Source: a bacterium
GTDB taxonomy: Bacteria; Pseudomonadota; Alphaproteobacteria; Acetobacterales; Acetobacteraceae
Reading direction: 5' to 3'
Assembly (NCBI GenBank): GCA_026224825.1
Contig: JAMFRO010000024.1
Location: forward strand, 1 to 55,087
Length of the DNA stretch: 55,087 bases
The number at the start of each line of letters is the position of its first letter. The stretch's first letter is position 1. Below are positions 25,732 through 34,868 of this stretch, one piece after another. Below the pieces are notes generated by a model, which was not told the origin of the DNA, did not search any database, and saw only the letters and a program-made list of their open reading frames with translations. Made by a program: the position numbers and the translations under genes.

Positions 25732-25895
25732 ACAATTTACTGTCTGTCGAGCGCGAGAAGGCCGCGAGCCAGCAGCCTAATACCAAGCCTAACGACGGAT
25801 TCTTAGCCGCATATCTGGCATGCACTTTGTTGCCCCACAGATTTTAGACCTCTCCTAGGAGAGGCTGACAATCCATCTCAGTCATTGAAAAAAAC

Positions 25896-25971
25896 TGGTG
25901 CGCCGGGCAGGAATCGAACCCGCAACCAAACCGTTATGAGCGGTCCGCTCTAACCGTTGAGCTACCGGCGC
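25896..25971 (-). tRNA. tRNA-Ile2 (CAU anticodon)
   Basis: A 76-base cloverleaf with encoded CCA. Acceptor GCGCCGG/CCGGCGC, D-stem GCTC/GAGC, anticodon stem GACCG/CGGTT with loop CTCATAA, and T-stem GCGGG/CCTGC with TTCGATT loop. The anticodon-arm and variable-loop pattern resembles AUA-reading tRNA-Ile whose C34 is changed to lysidine, rather than elongator tRNA-Met. The gene's 3' end faces the accessory region and is duplicated at 20.33 kb, so it served as an integration site. Confidence 0.88.
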
Positions 25972-26075
25972 ATCGTGCCTGACGAGGCTGCCGCACCATA
26001 GCCACCACGGCCGCGTTGGCAAGATGCTCCTGCCCAGGCTATACGCGCGGCAGTCTCAAACAGGAGTTCCGGTCT

Positions 26076-26597
26076 ATGGATGTAGCTAAGCTTTCCCCCG
26101 GCAAAGACGTGCCGCGCGACATCAATGTCGTGATCGAAATTCCCGCCGGCTCGGGCGTGAAATATGAGATCGACAAGGAGAGCGGCGCTTTGGTGGTCGA
26201 CCGGGTGGTCTTCACGCCCATGACCTACCCCGCCGCCTATGGCTTCATTCCCGGCACGCTGGCCGATGACGGCGACCCGGCTGATGCGCTGGTGCTGCTG
26301 CCCGTCGCCGTGGTGCCCGGCGCCGTGATCCGCTGCCGCCCCATCGGGCTGCTGCTTATGGAAGATGAATCCGGCCAGGATGAAAAGATCATCTGCGTGC
26401 CGCATGACAAGGTGCACCCGCTGTACACGGACATCACCGAGGTGGCGCAGCTCCCGGCCATTACCCGCGATGTGATCAATCATTTTTTCGAGCACTATAA
26501 AGACCTCGAAAAAGGCAAATGGGTCAAAATCACCGGTTGGGGCGACCGCGCCCAAGCAGAAGCCGCCATTTCCGCCAGCCTGGCGCGCGCTGGCTAA
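26076..26597 (+). CDS. ppa: Inorganic pyrophosphatase
   Basis: 173 residues. The ATG at 26076 has AGGAG 10 bases upstream; a longer frame lacks one. The family-I signature with metal-binding aspartates ([11 protein letters not shown]) is at about 65-75. The family core includes the N-terminal [16 protein letters not shown] strand, [16 protein letters not shown] and the C-terminal [16 protein letters not shown]. It hydrolyses pyrophosphate to phosphate and so pulls biosynthetic reactions forward, in the cytosol. It is the first core gene after the tRNA and appears monocistronic. Confidence 0.96.
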   Translation: MDVAKLSPGKDVPRDINVVIEIPAGSGVKYEIDKESGALVVDRVVFTPMTYPAAYGFIPGTLADDGDPADALVLLPVAVVPGAVIRCRPIGLLLMEDESGQDEKIICVPHDKVHPLYTDITEVAQLPAITRDVINHFFEHYKDLEKGKWVKITGWGDRAQAEAAISASLARAG

Positions 26598-26632
26598 CCG
26601 CCCCTGCCCCTCCCGGCCCAGCCAGGAGGGGG

Positions 26633-27241
26633 TTACAACGCCATCACGTGATCGGGTTTGGCCGGGGGCTGGGCCTGGGCGAGTGAGCGCAAGAACGCCT
26701 GGACACGGGGCGTATTCCAATTCGCCGCCCCATCCACCCGGGCGACAAGTCTGCCTGCCGGATTAATGACGATGGTGTCGGGTACACCATCCGCATTGAG
26801 CACATCCAGATTATCCCCATCCGGGTCCAGCAATACCGGCAGGCTGGTGATCATGTGCAGCGCGTAGAACGGCCGGACCGCCTGAGCGCCGTTTGCGTCG
26901 ATTGAAATGGGCAGCACCAGCCCGCCAAAGGGTTGGATTTGCCCGGCAAGTGCTGCAAGGCTGGGTATTTCATCCACGCAGGGGCCGCACCATGTGGCCC
27001 ATAAATTTGCCACCACCACATGCCCCGCATAATCGGCCAGGCTGAGTTTGCGGCCCTTTGCATCGGTGAATTTCAGGGCTGGCGGGGCAATAGGCTCCAG
27101 CGGCGTAAAACCATCGGCGGCATCGGGCAGGCCGGAATCATCCGTCTGCGCCGTGGCGCGATTGCCTGCCAGGGCACTCACCGCTAATCCAGTCGCGGCG
27201 GCGATGATCGATCGCCGGGAATGCAGGTAAGGCTTCGACAT
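26633..27241 (-). CDS. TlpA-like periplasmic thiol-disulfide protein
   Basis: 202 residues. The N-terminus ([24 protein letters not shown]) has a twin-arginine-like or Sec signal. The thioredoxin fold carries the active-site WATWCGPC at about residues 90-97 and a cis-proline region ([15 protein letters not shown]). It probably reduces or oxidises cysteines in exported proteins, as in cytochrome c maturation. The ATG shares two bases with the divergent argH start (27239-27242), and there is no clear ribosome site on this strand. A later start is unlikely because it would lose the signal. The hairpin at 26608-26632 may terminate it and ppa. Confidence 0.88.
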   Translation of the reverse strand: MSKPYLHSRRSIIAAATGLAVSALAGNRATAQTDDSGLPDAADGFTPLEPIAPPALKFTDAKGRKLSLADYAGHVVVANLWATWCGPCVDEIPSLAALAGQIQPFGGLVLPISIDANGAQAVRPFYALHMITSLPVLLDPDGDNLDVLNADGVPDTIVINPAGRLVARVDGAANWNTPRVQAFLRSLAQAQPPAKPDHVMAL

Positions 27242-28646
27242 GACGGACAAGGACAACACTCCGGTGAAAGGCGAACTGCAATGGGGCGGCCGGTTTGGTG
27301 CCGGACCCGATGCGGTGATGCAAGCCATAAATGTCTCGATCGGCTTCGACCGCAAGCTCTGGGCCGAGGATATCGCCGGCAGCCAGGCGCATGCTGCCAT
27401 GCTGGCTAAACAGGGCATCATCTCGGCCGAGGACCAGGCGGCGATCGCGCGCGGGCTGGAAGAGATCGCGATCGAGATCGAGGATGGGCGGTTCGGCTTC
27501 TCCGACGCGCTGGAGGACATTCATACCAATATCGAAGTACGGCTGACCGAGCGGATCGGCGAGGCGGCCAGGCGGCTGCACACCGCGCGCAGCCGCAACG
27601 ACCAGGTTGCGACAGATTTCCGGCTCTATGTGCGCAGTGCCATCGATGCGATTTTGCGCCAGGTGAAGGATTTGATGCTGGCGCTGGCCGAGCGCGCGGC
27701 AGAGCATGCCGGCACGGTGATGCCGGGTTTTACTCATTTGCAGACAGCGCAGCCGGTTACCTTCGGTCACCATTTGCTGGCCTATGTGGAGATGCTGGAC
27801 CGCGATACCGGCAGGCTTCAGGATGCACGGCGCCGCCTGAATGAATGCCCGCTGGGGGCAGCCGCTCTGGCCGGGACCTCTTTTCCCATCGACCGCTACG
27901 CCACCTCCGAAGCATTGGGCTTCAACCGGCCGACGGCCAATTCACTGGATTCCGTCTCGGATCGGGATTTTGCTTTGGAGTTCCTCTCCGCCGTATCCAT
28001 TATGGCGATGCATCTCTCGCGTTTCGCTGAGGAGATCATCATCTGGTGCTCCTCGCCCTACCGGCTGATCACGCTTTCCGACGCCTTCACCACAGGCTCG
28101 TCCATCATGCCGCAGAAACGCAACCCGGATGCGGCGGAGCTGACGAAGGCCAAAACAGGCCGGATTTTTGGCGCGCTGATCGGCCTGCTGACCGTGATGA
28201 AGGGCCTGCCCATGGCCTATGCCAAGGATATGCAGGAGGACAAGGAGCCGGTGTTCGACGCCGTGGCGGCGATCAGCCTGGGCCTGGCCGCCACCGCCGG
28301 CATGGTGCGGGATTTGAAAGCCGATACGGCGCGCATGGCCGCCCTCGCGGGCAGCGGCTTTGCCACCGCGACCGACCTCGCCGACTGGCTTGTGCGCGTG
28401 CTGAAAATGCCGTTCCGCGATGCCCATCATGTCACCGGGCGGGTGGTGCGGCTGGCCGAGGAGCGCGGTATCGACATCTCCGCTCTGCCTTTAAGCGATA
28501 TGCAGAGCATCGAGCCGCGCATCACCAATGAAATCTTTGCCGTACTCACAATCGAGGCCTCTGTGGCATCACGCACCTCCTATGGTGGCACGGCGCCGGC
28601 GAATGTGGCGAAGGCGGCATCCTTATGGCTGGAGAAGCTGCAATGA
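27240..28646 (+). CDS. argH: Argininosuccinate lyase
   Basis: 468 residues, the usual family length. The ATG at 27240 has AAGG upstream. Signatures include [43 protein letters not shown] and [12 protein letters not shown], the last being the fumarase/aspartase-superfamily flexible loop with its catalytic Ser. It splits argininosuccinate into arginine and fumarate in the last step of arginine synthesis. It is translationally coupled (ATGA) to the small lipoprotein gene, which in turn is two bases from lysA. The three form an amino-acid/envelope operon typical of this lineage. Confidence 0.97.
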   Translation: MTDKDNTPVKGELQWGGRFGAGPDAVMQAINVSIGFDRKLWAEDIAGSQAHAAMLAKQGIISAEDQAAIARGLEEIAIEIEDGRFGFSDALEDIHTNIEVRLTERIGEAARRLHTARSRNDQVATDFRLYVRSAIDAILRQVKDLMLALAERAAEHAGTVMPGFTHLQTAQPVTFGHHLLAYVEMLDRDTGRLQDARRRLNECPLGAAALAGTSFPIDRYATSEALGFNRPTANSLDSVSDRDFALEFLSAVSIMAMHLSRFAEEIIIWCSSPYRLITLSDAFTTGSSIMPQKRNPDAAELTKAKTGRIFGALIGLLTVMKGLPMAYAKDMQEDKEPVFDAVAAISLGLAATAGMVRDLKADTARMAALAGSGFATATDLADWLVRVLKMPFRDAHHVTGRVVRLAEERGIDISALPLSDMQSIEPRITNEIFAVLTIEASVASRTSYGGTAPANVAKAASLWLEKLQ

Positions 28647-28765
28647 AATTGTTTTTGACGCTGATATGCGTGTTGAGCCTGGCCGGATGCGGCAGGCGTG
28701 GCGCGCCGACCCCGCCGGGGCCGGCCGCTGACATCACCTATCCGCATGTTTATCCCGCGCAATAG
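28643..28765 (+). CDS. LptM (YifL)-like small lipoprotein
   Basis: 40 residues, shorter than common gene-finder cut-offs. Signal [16 protein letters not shown] with lipobox LAGC, then the family pattern [11 protein letters not shown]. LptM-type lipoproteins assist disulfide maturation of the LptD/LptE LPS transporter in enterobacteria, where the gene also lies next to lysine-pathway genes. Here the ATG overlaps the argH stop, and lysA starts two bases after its TAG. Position, length and motif agree; function in this organism is inferred. Confidence 0.85.
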   Translation: MKLFLTLICVLSLAGCGRRGAPTPPGPAADITYPHVYPAQ

Positions 28766-28767
28766 AA

Positions 28768-30081
28768 ATGGCTGATGCTGTGTTCACAGGTCCGGAGCCG
28801 GATCTGGCTGATCTGCTGGCCGCGCGCCCGGCTTTTGCCGTGCATGCGCAGGATGGGTTGTGTTTCGAGGGCGTGCCGCTGAACGCGATCGCGGACCAAT
28901 ATGGTACGCCGGTCTGGGTCTATGGCGCGGGCAGCATGCAGGCGCGTTATGCGGCCTTGCAGGCAGCATTCAAAGCACAGAGCCTGGATGTGCATATCCA
29001 TTACGCCGTGAAGGCCAATGACCACCTCGCCATTCTCAGCGTCTTCCGCCAGCTTGGGGCGGGTGCGGATGTGGTGAGCCAGGGCGAGTTTTTACGCGCG
29101 CAGCGGGCCGGCATTGCGCCCCAAAACATCGTGTATTCCGGCGTCGGCAAGGCAGCCACGGAAATCGAGGCGGCATTGGCCCAGGGCATCGGGCAATTCA
29201 ATGTGGAGAGTGCCGAGGAGCTGGAGATGCTCTCCACCCTCGCCACGCACGCGGGCAGCACGGCGAGCGTCGTGCTACGGATGAACCCGGATGTGGATGC
29301 CGGTACCCATGCCAAGATCACCACCGGGCTGGCGGAAAATAAATTCGGCATCGCCGCGGCGGATATCCCGGAGCTTTATGCCCGCGCCGCAAACCTGCCC
29401 GGCATTTCCGTGCGCGGTCTGGCATTGCATATCGGCAGCCAGATCCTTTCCCCGGAGCCCTATGCCACCGCCTATGCCAAGGCGGCGGATATGGTGCGGA
29501 CCCTGCGCGGGCAGGGTCTCGAAGTGACGGTACTCGACCTCGGCGGGGGTATCGGCATCGGTTACCATGATGAGCCTGGGATGAATCTTGCCGCTTTCGC
29601 CGCCGTGGTGAAGCGCGAAGTGGGTGGGCTTGGTGTTCAGTTGCTGATGGAGCCCGGGCGTTATCTGGTGGGGCCGGCGGGGCTGTTACTGGCCTCGGTG
29701 GTGTTGCAGAAACAGGCCGGCAAACGATTTGTGGTGCTGGATGCGGCCATGAACGAGCTGATGCGCCCGGCCTTGTACGAGGCCTGGCACGGGATCCTGC
29801 CGGTCGGCGCGCATCTGTTCCATGGGGCGGCAACGCCTGCGGATGTGGTGGGGCCGGTGTGCGAAAGTGCCGATTGTTTTGCCAAGGACCGCGCCTTGCC
29901 GGACCTCAGCCCCGGCGCGCGCGTGGCATTGCTTGATGCCGGGGCCTATGGCGCGGTGATGAGCAGCAGCTACAACGCCCGGCCGCGTGCGGCCTCGGTT
30001 CTGGTCGCCAATGGACAGTTCCATCTGATCACACCGCGGCAAAGGCTGGAAGATCTATGGGCGGATGAAATTCTGATCTAA
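28768..30081 (+). CDS. lysA: Diaminopimelate decarboxylase
   Basis: 437 residues. PLP-enzyme fold III: the Schiff-base lysine is in HYAVKAND (about residue 90), followed by HIGSQI, the glycine loop DLGGGIGIGY, EPGRYLVGPAG, the active-site cysteine in CESADCFAK and Tyr in GAYGAVMSSSYN. It converts meso-diaminopimelate to lysine plus CO2. The first about 35 residues precede the usual core, as in many proteobacterial LysA. Its TAA overlaps the stop of the convergent CopD-like gene by four bases. Confidence 0.97.
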   Translation: MADAVFTGPEPDLADLLAARPAFAVHAQDGLCFEGVPLNAIADQYGTPVWVYGAGSMQARYAALQAAFKAQSLDVHIHYAVKANDHLAILSVFRQLGAGADVVSQGEFLRAQRAGIAPQNIVYSGVGKAATEIEAALAQGIGQFNVESAEELEMLSTLATHAGSTASVVLRMNPDVDAGTHAKITTGLAENKFGIAAADIPELYARAANLPGISVRGLALHIGSQILSPEPYATAYAKAADMVRTLRGQGLEVTVLDLGGGIGIGYHDEPGMNLAAFAAVVKREVGGLGVQLLMEPGRYLVGPAGLLLASVVLQKQAGKRFVVLDAAMNELMRPALYEAWHGILPVGAHLFHGAATPADVVGPVCESADCFAKDRALPDLSPGARVALLDAGAYGAVMSSSYNARPRAASVLVANGQFHLITPRQRLEDLWADEILI

Positions 30082-30857
30082 CTCATGCCCGCCATGGCGG
30101 GCGGGTCCAATTGCAGCAATATGCCCGCCGCCAGGAGCACCAGCAGGCCGAGCAGCATCTCCACGCCAATGGCTCGGCGTAATGCAGACCGGGTAGCGGG
30201 CAAGGCCGGGACCAGAAGCTGCCGGTTGCGAGCCGCCAAAGCGACCAGCAACGCCAGGAGAAAAAATTTGGCCAGAGCCAGGGCGCCATAGCCGGTGTTG
30301 AGCAGGGCTGCGGGCCGGGCAATGAGTAAAATATATTGTATCAAGGCGGTCAGCAGAAGCGTGGCAACACAGCCTATGCCCAGAGGAGAGTAGCGCCGCG
30401 CCAATGTTGCGGGCTCGGGCACTCTGGAAATGGTAATGAACAAAGCCGGCAACGTGCCAAGCCAAAGGGCAGCGGCAGCGAGATGCAATATCGACGTGCC
30501 CAGCAGGATATCGCCCTCCGGCCCCAGCATCGCCCCGCCATGGCCCAACCAGGCTTCCGCCACCACCCCACCAAAACCCAACAGTGCGGCAAGGCGATTC
30601 TGGTTGCGCTGAAACAGCAGCACGGCCAGCAGCAGCACGGCCAAGCGCCCGAGCAGCAAGCTGCCAAAGCGCGTATCCTGTACTACGATCGGGACTGCGG
30701 TGATGACGTCGGTAAAACTTTGCGCCGCGGCAAAATCCGCGGTTTGCAGCAGCAGCCACGCGCCGCCCGCCAGTAGTGCCAGAGCAAACCCGGCCCAGGC
30801 CAAGGGTCTCAGCCCCTGGACCGCCACGCCGCGGAGCAATACGGCGGGCAGAAACAT
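30078..30857 (-). CDS. CopD-like copper-resistance membrane protein
   Basis: 259 residues from the first ATG. It has several hydrophobic helices (LAWAGFALALLAGGAWLLL, ILHLAAAALWLGTLPALF, VEMLLGLLVLLAAGILLQL) and the CopD-family pattern LHLxAAALWLG. The frame stays open upstream to about 30925 and encodes another membrane-like helix (LHLAGYFTAFGAMF), so the true start is probably further upstream at a non-ATG codon near the stop of the DUF3035 gene; I see no good candidate. CopD proteins take part in copper handling in the inner membrane. The gene ends convergent with lysA, with overlapping stops. Confidence 0.8.
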   Translation of the reverse strand: MFLPAVLLRGVAVQGLRPLAWAGFALALLAGGAWLLLQTADFAAAQSFTDVITAVPIVVQDTRFGSLLLGRLAVLLLAVLLFQRNQNRLAALLGFGGVVAEAWLGHGGAMLGPEGDILLGTSILHLAAAALWLGTLPALFITISRVPEPATLARRYSPLGIGCVATLLLTALIQYILLIARPAALLNTGYGALALAKFFLLALLVALAARNRQLLVPALPATRSALRRAIGVEMLLGLLVLLAAGILLQLDPPAMAGMS

Positions 30858-30934
30858 CGCGCCGAATGCCGTGAAATAGCCTGCCAGATGCAGGCCGCGG
30901 CAGGCGCCCCGCAGTGCCGTGAAGAAAACTTCGC

Positions 30935-31486
30935 TCAGAACAGATTGAGGAAGCGGTGGAACAGGCCGGGGTTCTCCTCCGATTGCTGCGGCGTGGCACC
31001 ATTGGTGACCGGCTGACCCAGCGCTTCATTCTCCTGCAGGCGCTGCTGCTCGGCCGGGGCATCCACCACCGGGGTGGGTGTCGGGCCGCTGCCCATCAGG
31101 TTGGAGACAAAGCCGGGCGGCTTGCTGGCGATCAGCGCATTCTGGTTCACCTGGGCGCGGATGCCATCCGGCGGCGTGGGGCCGGATTGCGCCAGCAGGG
31201 CCTGCTCACCTGGCGTAGGGGCTGAAGCCGCCGCACCGCCTGGGGCCAGAATATTGGCGCCATCCTGCGCCGCATCATCGGCCTGCGGGCGCGGCTGGCC
31301 CGGGTTGGGCGGCGGCAACTGGCCAAGCTCCGGCGGCAGCGACAACGGCGGCTGTACACCGACCTGGAAAGCATCGGGCGGGTTGGCCTCGAGGCCAAAT
31401 TCTTTTTTGGTCGAGTCGCTGCACCCGGCGAGCACCAGGGCGAGGACGAGGGTGGAGGCGGTGGCAGCGGCGCGGAAACTGTTCAT
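30935..31486 (-). CDS. DUF3035 lipoprotein
   Basis: 183 residues. The signal ends in LVLAGCSD, a clear lipobox, and the mature protein is Pro/Gln/Ala-rich with KKEFGLEANPPDAFQV near its start, the hallmark of DUF3035, and EENPGLFHRFLNLF at the end. The family is found in alphaproteobacteria, commonly after lspA, as here (9-base gap). A role in outer-membrane assembly has been suggested from context only. Part of the ileS-lspA operon. Confidence 0.9.
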   Translation of the reverse strand: MNSFRAAATASTLVLALVLAGCSDSTKKEFGLEANPPDAFQVGVQPPLSLPPELGQLPPPNPGQPRPQADDAAQDGANILAPGGAAASAPTPGEQALLAQSGPTPPDGIRAQVNQNALIASKPPGFVSNLMGSGPTPTPVVDAPAEQQRLQENEALGQPVTNGATPQQSEENPGLFHRFLNLF

Positions 31487-31495
31487 GAGGTCTTC

Positions 31496-31984
31496 CTATC
31501 CTTCCCCCCGATTTGCCGCAACGGGGGATTTGTGCAGCAGGCTATCCAGCATCAACACAATCACGCCGCAGACGATCGCGGAATCGCCTATATTGAACAC
31601 CCAGGGGAAATCGAGCGGGCCGGCATGGACATGGATGAAATCCACCACGGCACCGAAACGCAGGCGGTCCAGCACATTGCCTATGGCCCCGCCGGCGATG
31701 GCGCCAACGGCAATGGTAACAAGCCAGTTCTGTGTGCGCCAAAGCCAGGCGAACAGCGCCAACACGACAGCGGAGGCACCAGCCGCGAGAAACACCTTGC
31801 TCGCAGTGCCGGCGAACATGCCGAAGGTAATACCGTTATTCCACACCAGCACGAGGCTGAGTTCCGGCAGTACCACGAGCAGATGCCGATCCTGCAGATG
31901 CAGCGCGTGCAGCACGGCGTATTTGCTCGCCTGGTCGGCTGCCAGGACGAGTGCGGCGATGCCGAAGCCGATAATGCGGCGCAT
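31496..31984 (-). CDS. lspA: Lipoprotein signal peptidase (SPase II)
   Basis: 162 residues with four membrane helices. The two catalytic aspartates lie in VVDFIHVHA (after GNVLDRLRFG) and FNIGDSAI; the usual NVAD is NIGD here. It cleaves prolipoproteins before the lipid-modified cysteine. The ATG overlaps the ileS stop by one base (TGATG), so it is coupled to ileS. Several lipoproteins encoded in this window are expected substrates. Confidence 0.96.
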   Translation of the reverse strand: MRRIIGFGIAALVLAADQASKYAVLHALHLQDRHLLVVLPELSLVLVWNNGITFGMFAGTASKVFLAAGASAVVLALFAWLWRTQNWLVTIAVGAIAGGAIGNVLDRLRFGAVVDFIHVHAGPLDFPWVFNIGDSAIVCGVIVLMLDSLLHKSPVAANRGEG

Positions 31985-34743
31985 CAGGCGACTGCCTCAC
32001 AGCAACGCAAGCAGAGGGTGGGGTGAGCCGCCGTCTGACCGACTTCCGGCAGCACGCGCCAGCAGCGCTCGCATTTACCGCCGGGCGCGACGGTGGCGGC
32101 ATTGGCCTCACCAAACACTGCACCGGAGGTGATGCAGATATCCGCCCAAAATTCGGCATCGCCGTTCAACGCTTGCGCCTCGGCTGACAGAACAGCTTCC
32201 GCCTGCAGCGAGGAGCCAATTGTCTTGGCTGTACGCATGAGTTCGATGGCGCCGGTAACCCCGCTGCGCTGTTCGCGAATGGCGGTGAACGCGCCGGCCA
32301 GTTGGTCATTGCGCCATGTTTCCGGAATTTCCGGAAACAATTCGAGGTGCACCGAGCTATCTGGCCCAAAGCGCGTGGCCCAGGCCTCCTCCGCCGTGAA
32401 CGGCAATGCCGGGGCCAGCCAGGTGGTGAGGCAGCGGAGTAGAATATCCAAAAAACTGCGGCTGGCGCGACGCTTTTTGGAAGCCGGCGCATCGCAATAG
32501 AGTGAGTCCTTGCGGATATCGAAATAGAAAGCGGAAAGATCCGTCGAGCAGAAATGATGGATCGCGGGGTACACGCCCGTCCAATCATGCCCCTGCACGG
32601 CGGCCTGGATTTTCTGGTTCAGCTCCCACAGGCGGTGGAGTAAAAACGTTTCCAGCTCCGGAAATTCCGCCTCGGGAAGTTGTTCCGCATCAGAAAAGCC
32701 CTCGAGCGAGCCGAGAATCCAGCGCAACGTGTTGCGCAGGCGGCGGTAAAGTTCCGACTGCTGCTTCAGGATTTCCGGGCCAATGCGCAAATCTTCCGAA
32801 ATATCGGAATTCATCACCCAGAGGCGCAGGATATCGGCGCCGTATTTGTCGTTCACCTCTTGCGGGGCCGTGACATTGCCGAGCGATTTCGACATTTTCC
32901 GGCCCTGCTCGTCGAGAACGAAACCATCGGTAACAATATTCTTGAAAGGAGCGACACCGCGCGTGCCGACCGACTCCAGCAGCGAGGCCTGGAACCAGCC
33001 GCGATGCTGATCCGAGCCCTCAAGGTACACATCCGCCGGAGTGGGCATACCACGGGCTTCCAGCACGAAGGCATGGGTGGAGCCGGATTCGAACCAGACA
33101 TCGACGACGTCGAAAATCTGCTCGTAGTCATCCGGGTTGCGGCCGGCCCCCAGAAAATCGCTGGCCGGGCGGGCGTACCAGGCATCCGCCCCTTCCGCGC
33201 TGAAGATTTTGACGATGCGATCCATCACTGCGGCATCGCGCAGCGGTTCATGCGTGGTCTTGTTGACGAAGATGGCGATGGGCACGCCCCAGGCGCGCTG
33301 GCGGGAGATGCACCAATCCGGGCGCGATTCCACCATGGAGCGGATGCGGTTGCGGCCGATCTCGGGCACGAAATTTGTGCCGTCGATGGCGGCCAACGCC
33401 TTTTCCCGGATTTTGTCCTCGCCATCCATGCGGATGAACCATTGCGCCGTGGCCCGGTAGATGAGCGGGGCTTTCGAGCGCCAGCTATGCGGGTAGGAGT
33501 GCATAAACTCGTTGCGATGCAATAAGTTGCCCGCCGCCTGCAAAGCCTTGCAGACGGGATCAGCGGCTTTGTAGACATGCAGGCCGGCGAACAGAGGCAC
33601 GGATTGATAGTAGGTGCCGTCATCGGCGACCGTATCCGGTACGGCAATACCATGCGCCTTGCACAGGATAAAATCATCCTCGCCATGGCCCGGGGCCATA
33701 TGCACGATGCCTGTACCGGCTTCCATCGTCACGAATTCGCCGAGCATCAGCGGCACGGTGAAATCATAGCCCGCATCGGCTTGGGCCAGCGGGTGATAGA
33801 AGCGCTTGCCTTCCAGCGTACGGCCCTTGAAAGCTGCAAGCACCGTGTGTGAAGAAATGCCGGTCTTGGAACAGAAGTCGACCAGTAATTCCTGCGAGAC
33901 GATCAGTTTTTCGCCCGGCACGGCGAGGCTGTCTTCCGCCACCGCATCCACAGCCAGCAGCACGTAATCCAGCTCATGCCCGGCGGCGAGGCCGCGATTG
34001 CCGGGGATGGTCCAGGGCGTGGTCGTCCAGATGACGATGGACGCACCAGCAAAATCGCCTGTCTCCTCGGCACTGGCGGGGAAACGGACGTAGATCGCCG
34101 TGTCTTTCTTGTCGTGATACTCCACCTCGGCTTCCGCGAGCGCGGTTTTCTCCACCGGGCTCCACATCACCGGGCGCAAGCCACGATACAACGCGCCATT
34201 GAGCAAAAATTTGCCAATCTCCCCGGCGATCGCCGCCTCGGAGGTATAGTCCATGGTGGCGTAGCGGTTCGCCCAATCGCCAGCCACACCCAAGCGCTTA
34301 AACTCCTCAGCCTGCACGTTCAGCCAATGTTGCGCGTATTCGCGGCATTCCTTGCGGAATTCCAGCACCGGCACCTGGTCCTTGTCTTTCTTCTTGGCCC
34401 GGTACTGCTCTTCCACTTTCCACTCGATGGGCAGGCCGTGGCAGTCCCAGCCGGGGATGTAATCAACATCCTTGCCCGCCATCCGCTGGGCGCGGTTGAT
34501 GACATCCTTATGAATCTTGTTCAGCGCGTGGCCGATGTGCAGATTGCCATTGGCATAGGGCGGGCCGTCATGCAGCACGAAGGTGGGACGCCCCTGCCCC
34601 GCCGCGCGCAGCCGGGCCCATAGCCCCATCGCCTCCCAACGCGCCAGCATTTCCGGCTCGCGCTTGGGTAGCTCGCCTCGCATCGGGAAATCCGTGCGCG
34701 GCAAAAAAACGGTCGATTTATAGTCAGTTACAGCATCGGTCAT
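31984..34743 (-). CDS. ileS: Isoleucyl-tRNA synthetase
   Basis: 919 residues. Class I signatures HIGH (69-72, in GNLHIGHALNKIH) and KMSKSLGN are intact. The editing (CP1) domain lies between them with WTTTPWTIPGN. The C-terminal zinc knuckle has CERCWR and CLRC. It charges tRNA-Ile, including the CAU tRNA at 25.9 kb once its anticodon is modified. First gene of the ileS-lspA-DUF3035 cluster; its promoter should lie in 34744-34868. Confidence 0.98.
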   Translation of the reverse strand: MTDAVTDYKSTVFLPRTDFPMRGELPKREPEMLARWEAMGLWARLRAAGQGRPTFVLHDGPPYANGNLHIGHALNKIHKDVINRAQRMAGKDVDYIPGWDCHGLPIEWKVEEQYRAKKKDKDQVPVLEFRKECREYAQHWLNVQAEEFKRLGVAGDWANRYATMDYTSEAAIAGEIGKFLLNGALYRGLRPVMWSPVEKTALAEAEVEYHDKKDTAIYVRFPASAEETGDFAGASIVIWTTTPWTIPGNRGLAAGHELDYVLLAVDAVAEDSLAVPGEKLIVSQELLVDFCSKTGISSHTVLAAFKGRTLEGKRFYHPLAQADAGYDFTVPLMLGEFVTMEAGTGIVHMAPGHGEDDFILCKAHGIAVPDTVADDGTYYQSVPLFAGLHVYKAADPVCKALQAAGNLLHRNEFMHSYPHSWRSKAPLIYRATAQWFIRMDGEDKIREKALAAIDGTNFVPEIGRNRIRSMVESRPDWCISRQRAWGVPIAIFVNKTTHEPLRDAAVMDRIVKIFSAEGADAWYARPASDFLGAGRNPDDYEQIFDVVDVWFESGSTHAFVLEARGMPTPADVYLEGSDQHRGWFQASLLESVGTRGVAPFKNIVTDGFVLDEQGRKMSKSLGNVTAPQEVNDKYGADILRLWVMNSDISEDLRIGPEILKQQSELYRRLRNTLRWILGSLEGFSDAEQLPEAEFPELETFLLHRLWELNQKIQAAVQGHDWTGVYPAIHHFCSTDLSAFYFDIRKDSLYCDAPASKKRRASRSFLDILLRCLTTWLAPALPFTAEEAWATRFGPDSSVHLELFPEIPETWRNDQLAGAFTAIREQRSGVTGAIELMRTAKTIGSSLQAEAVLSAEAQALNGDAEFWADICITSGAVFGEANAATVAPGGKCERCWRVLPEVGQTAAHPTLCLRCCEAVA

Positions 34744-34868
34744 GGAAAAAAATATCCGGCAGGAATTGAAAATGAGCGCGCACTGCGGCGCGAGACCCCG
34801 TTAAGCCCCAGCTTAAGCCAGGGAGGGCGGGGTAATTCGTGCGGGAAACAGACCGGTCATGGCGCGGA

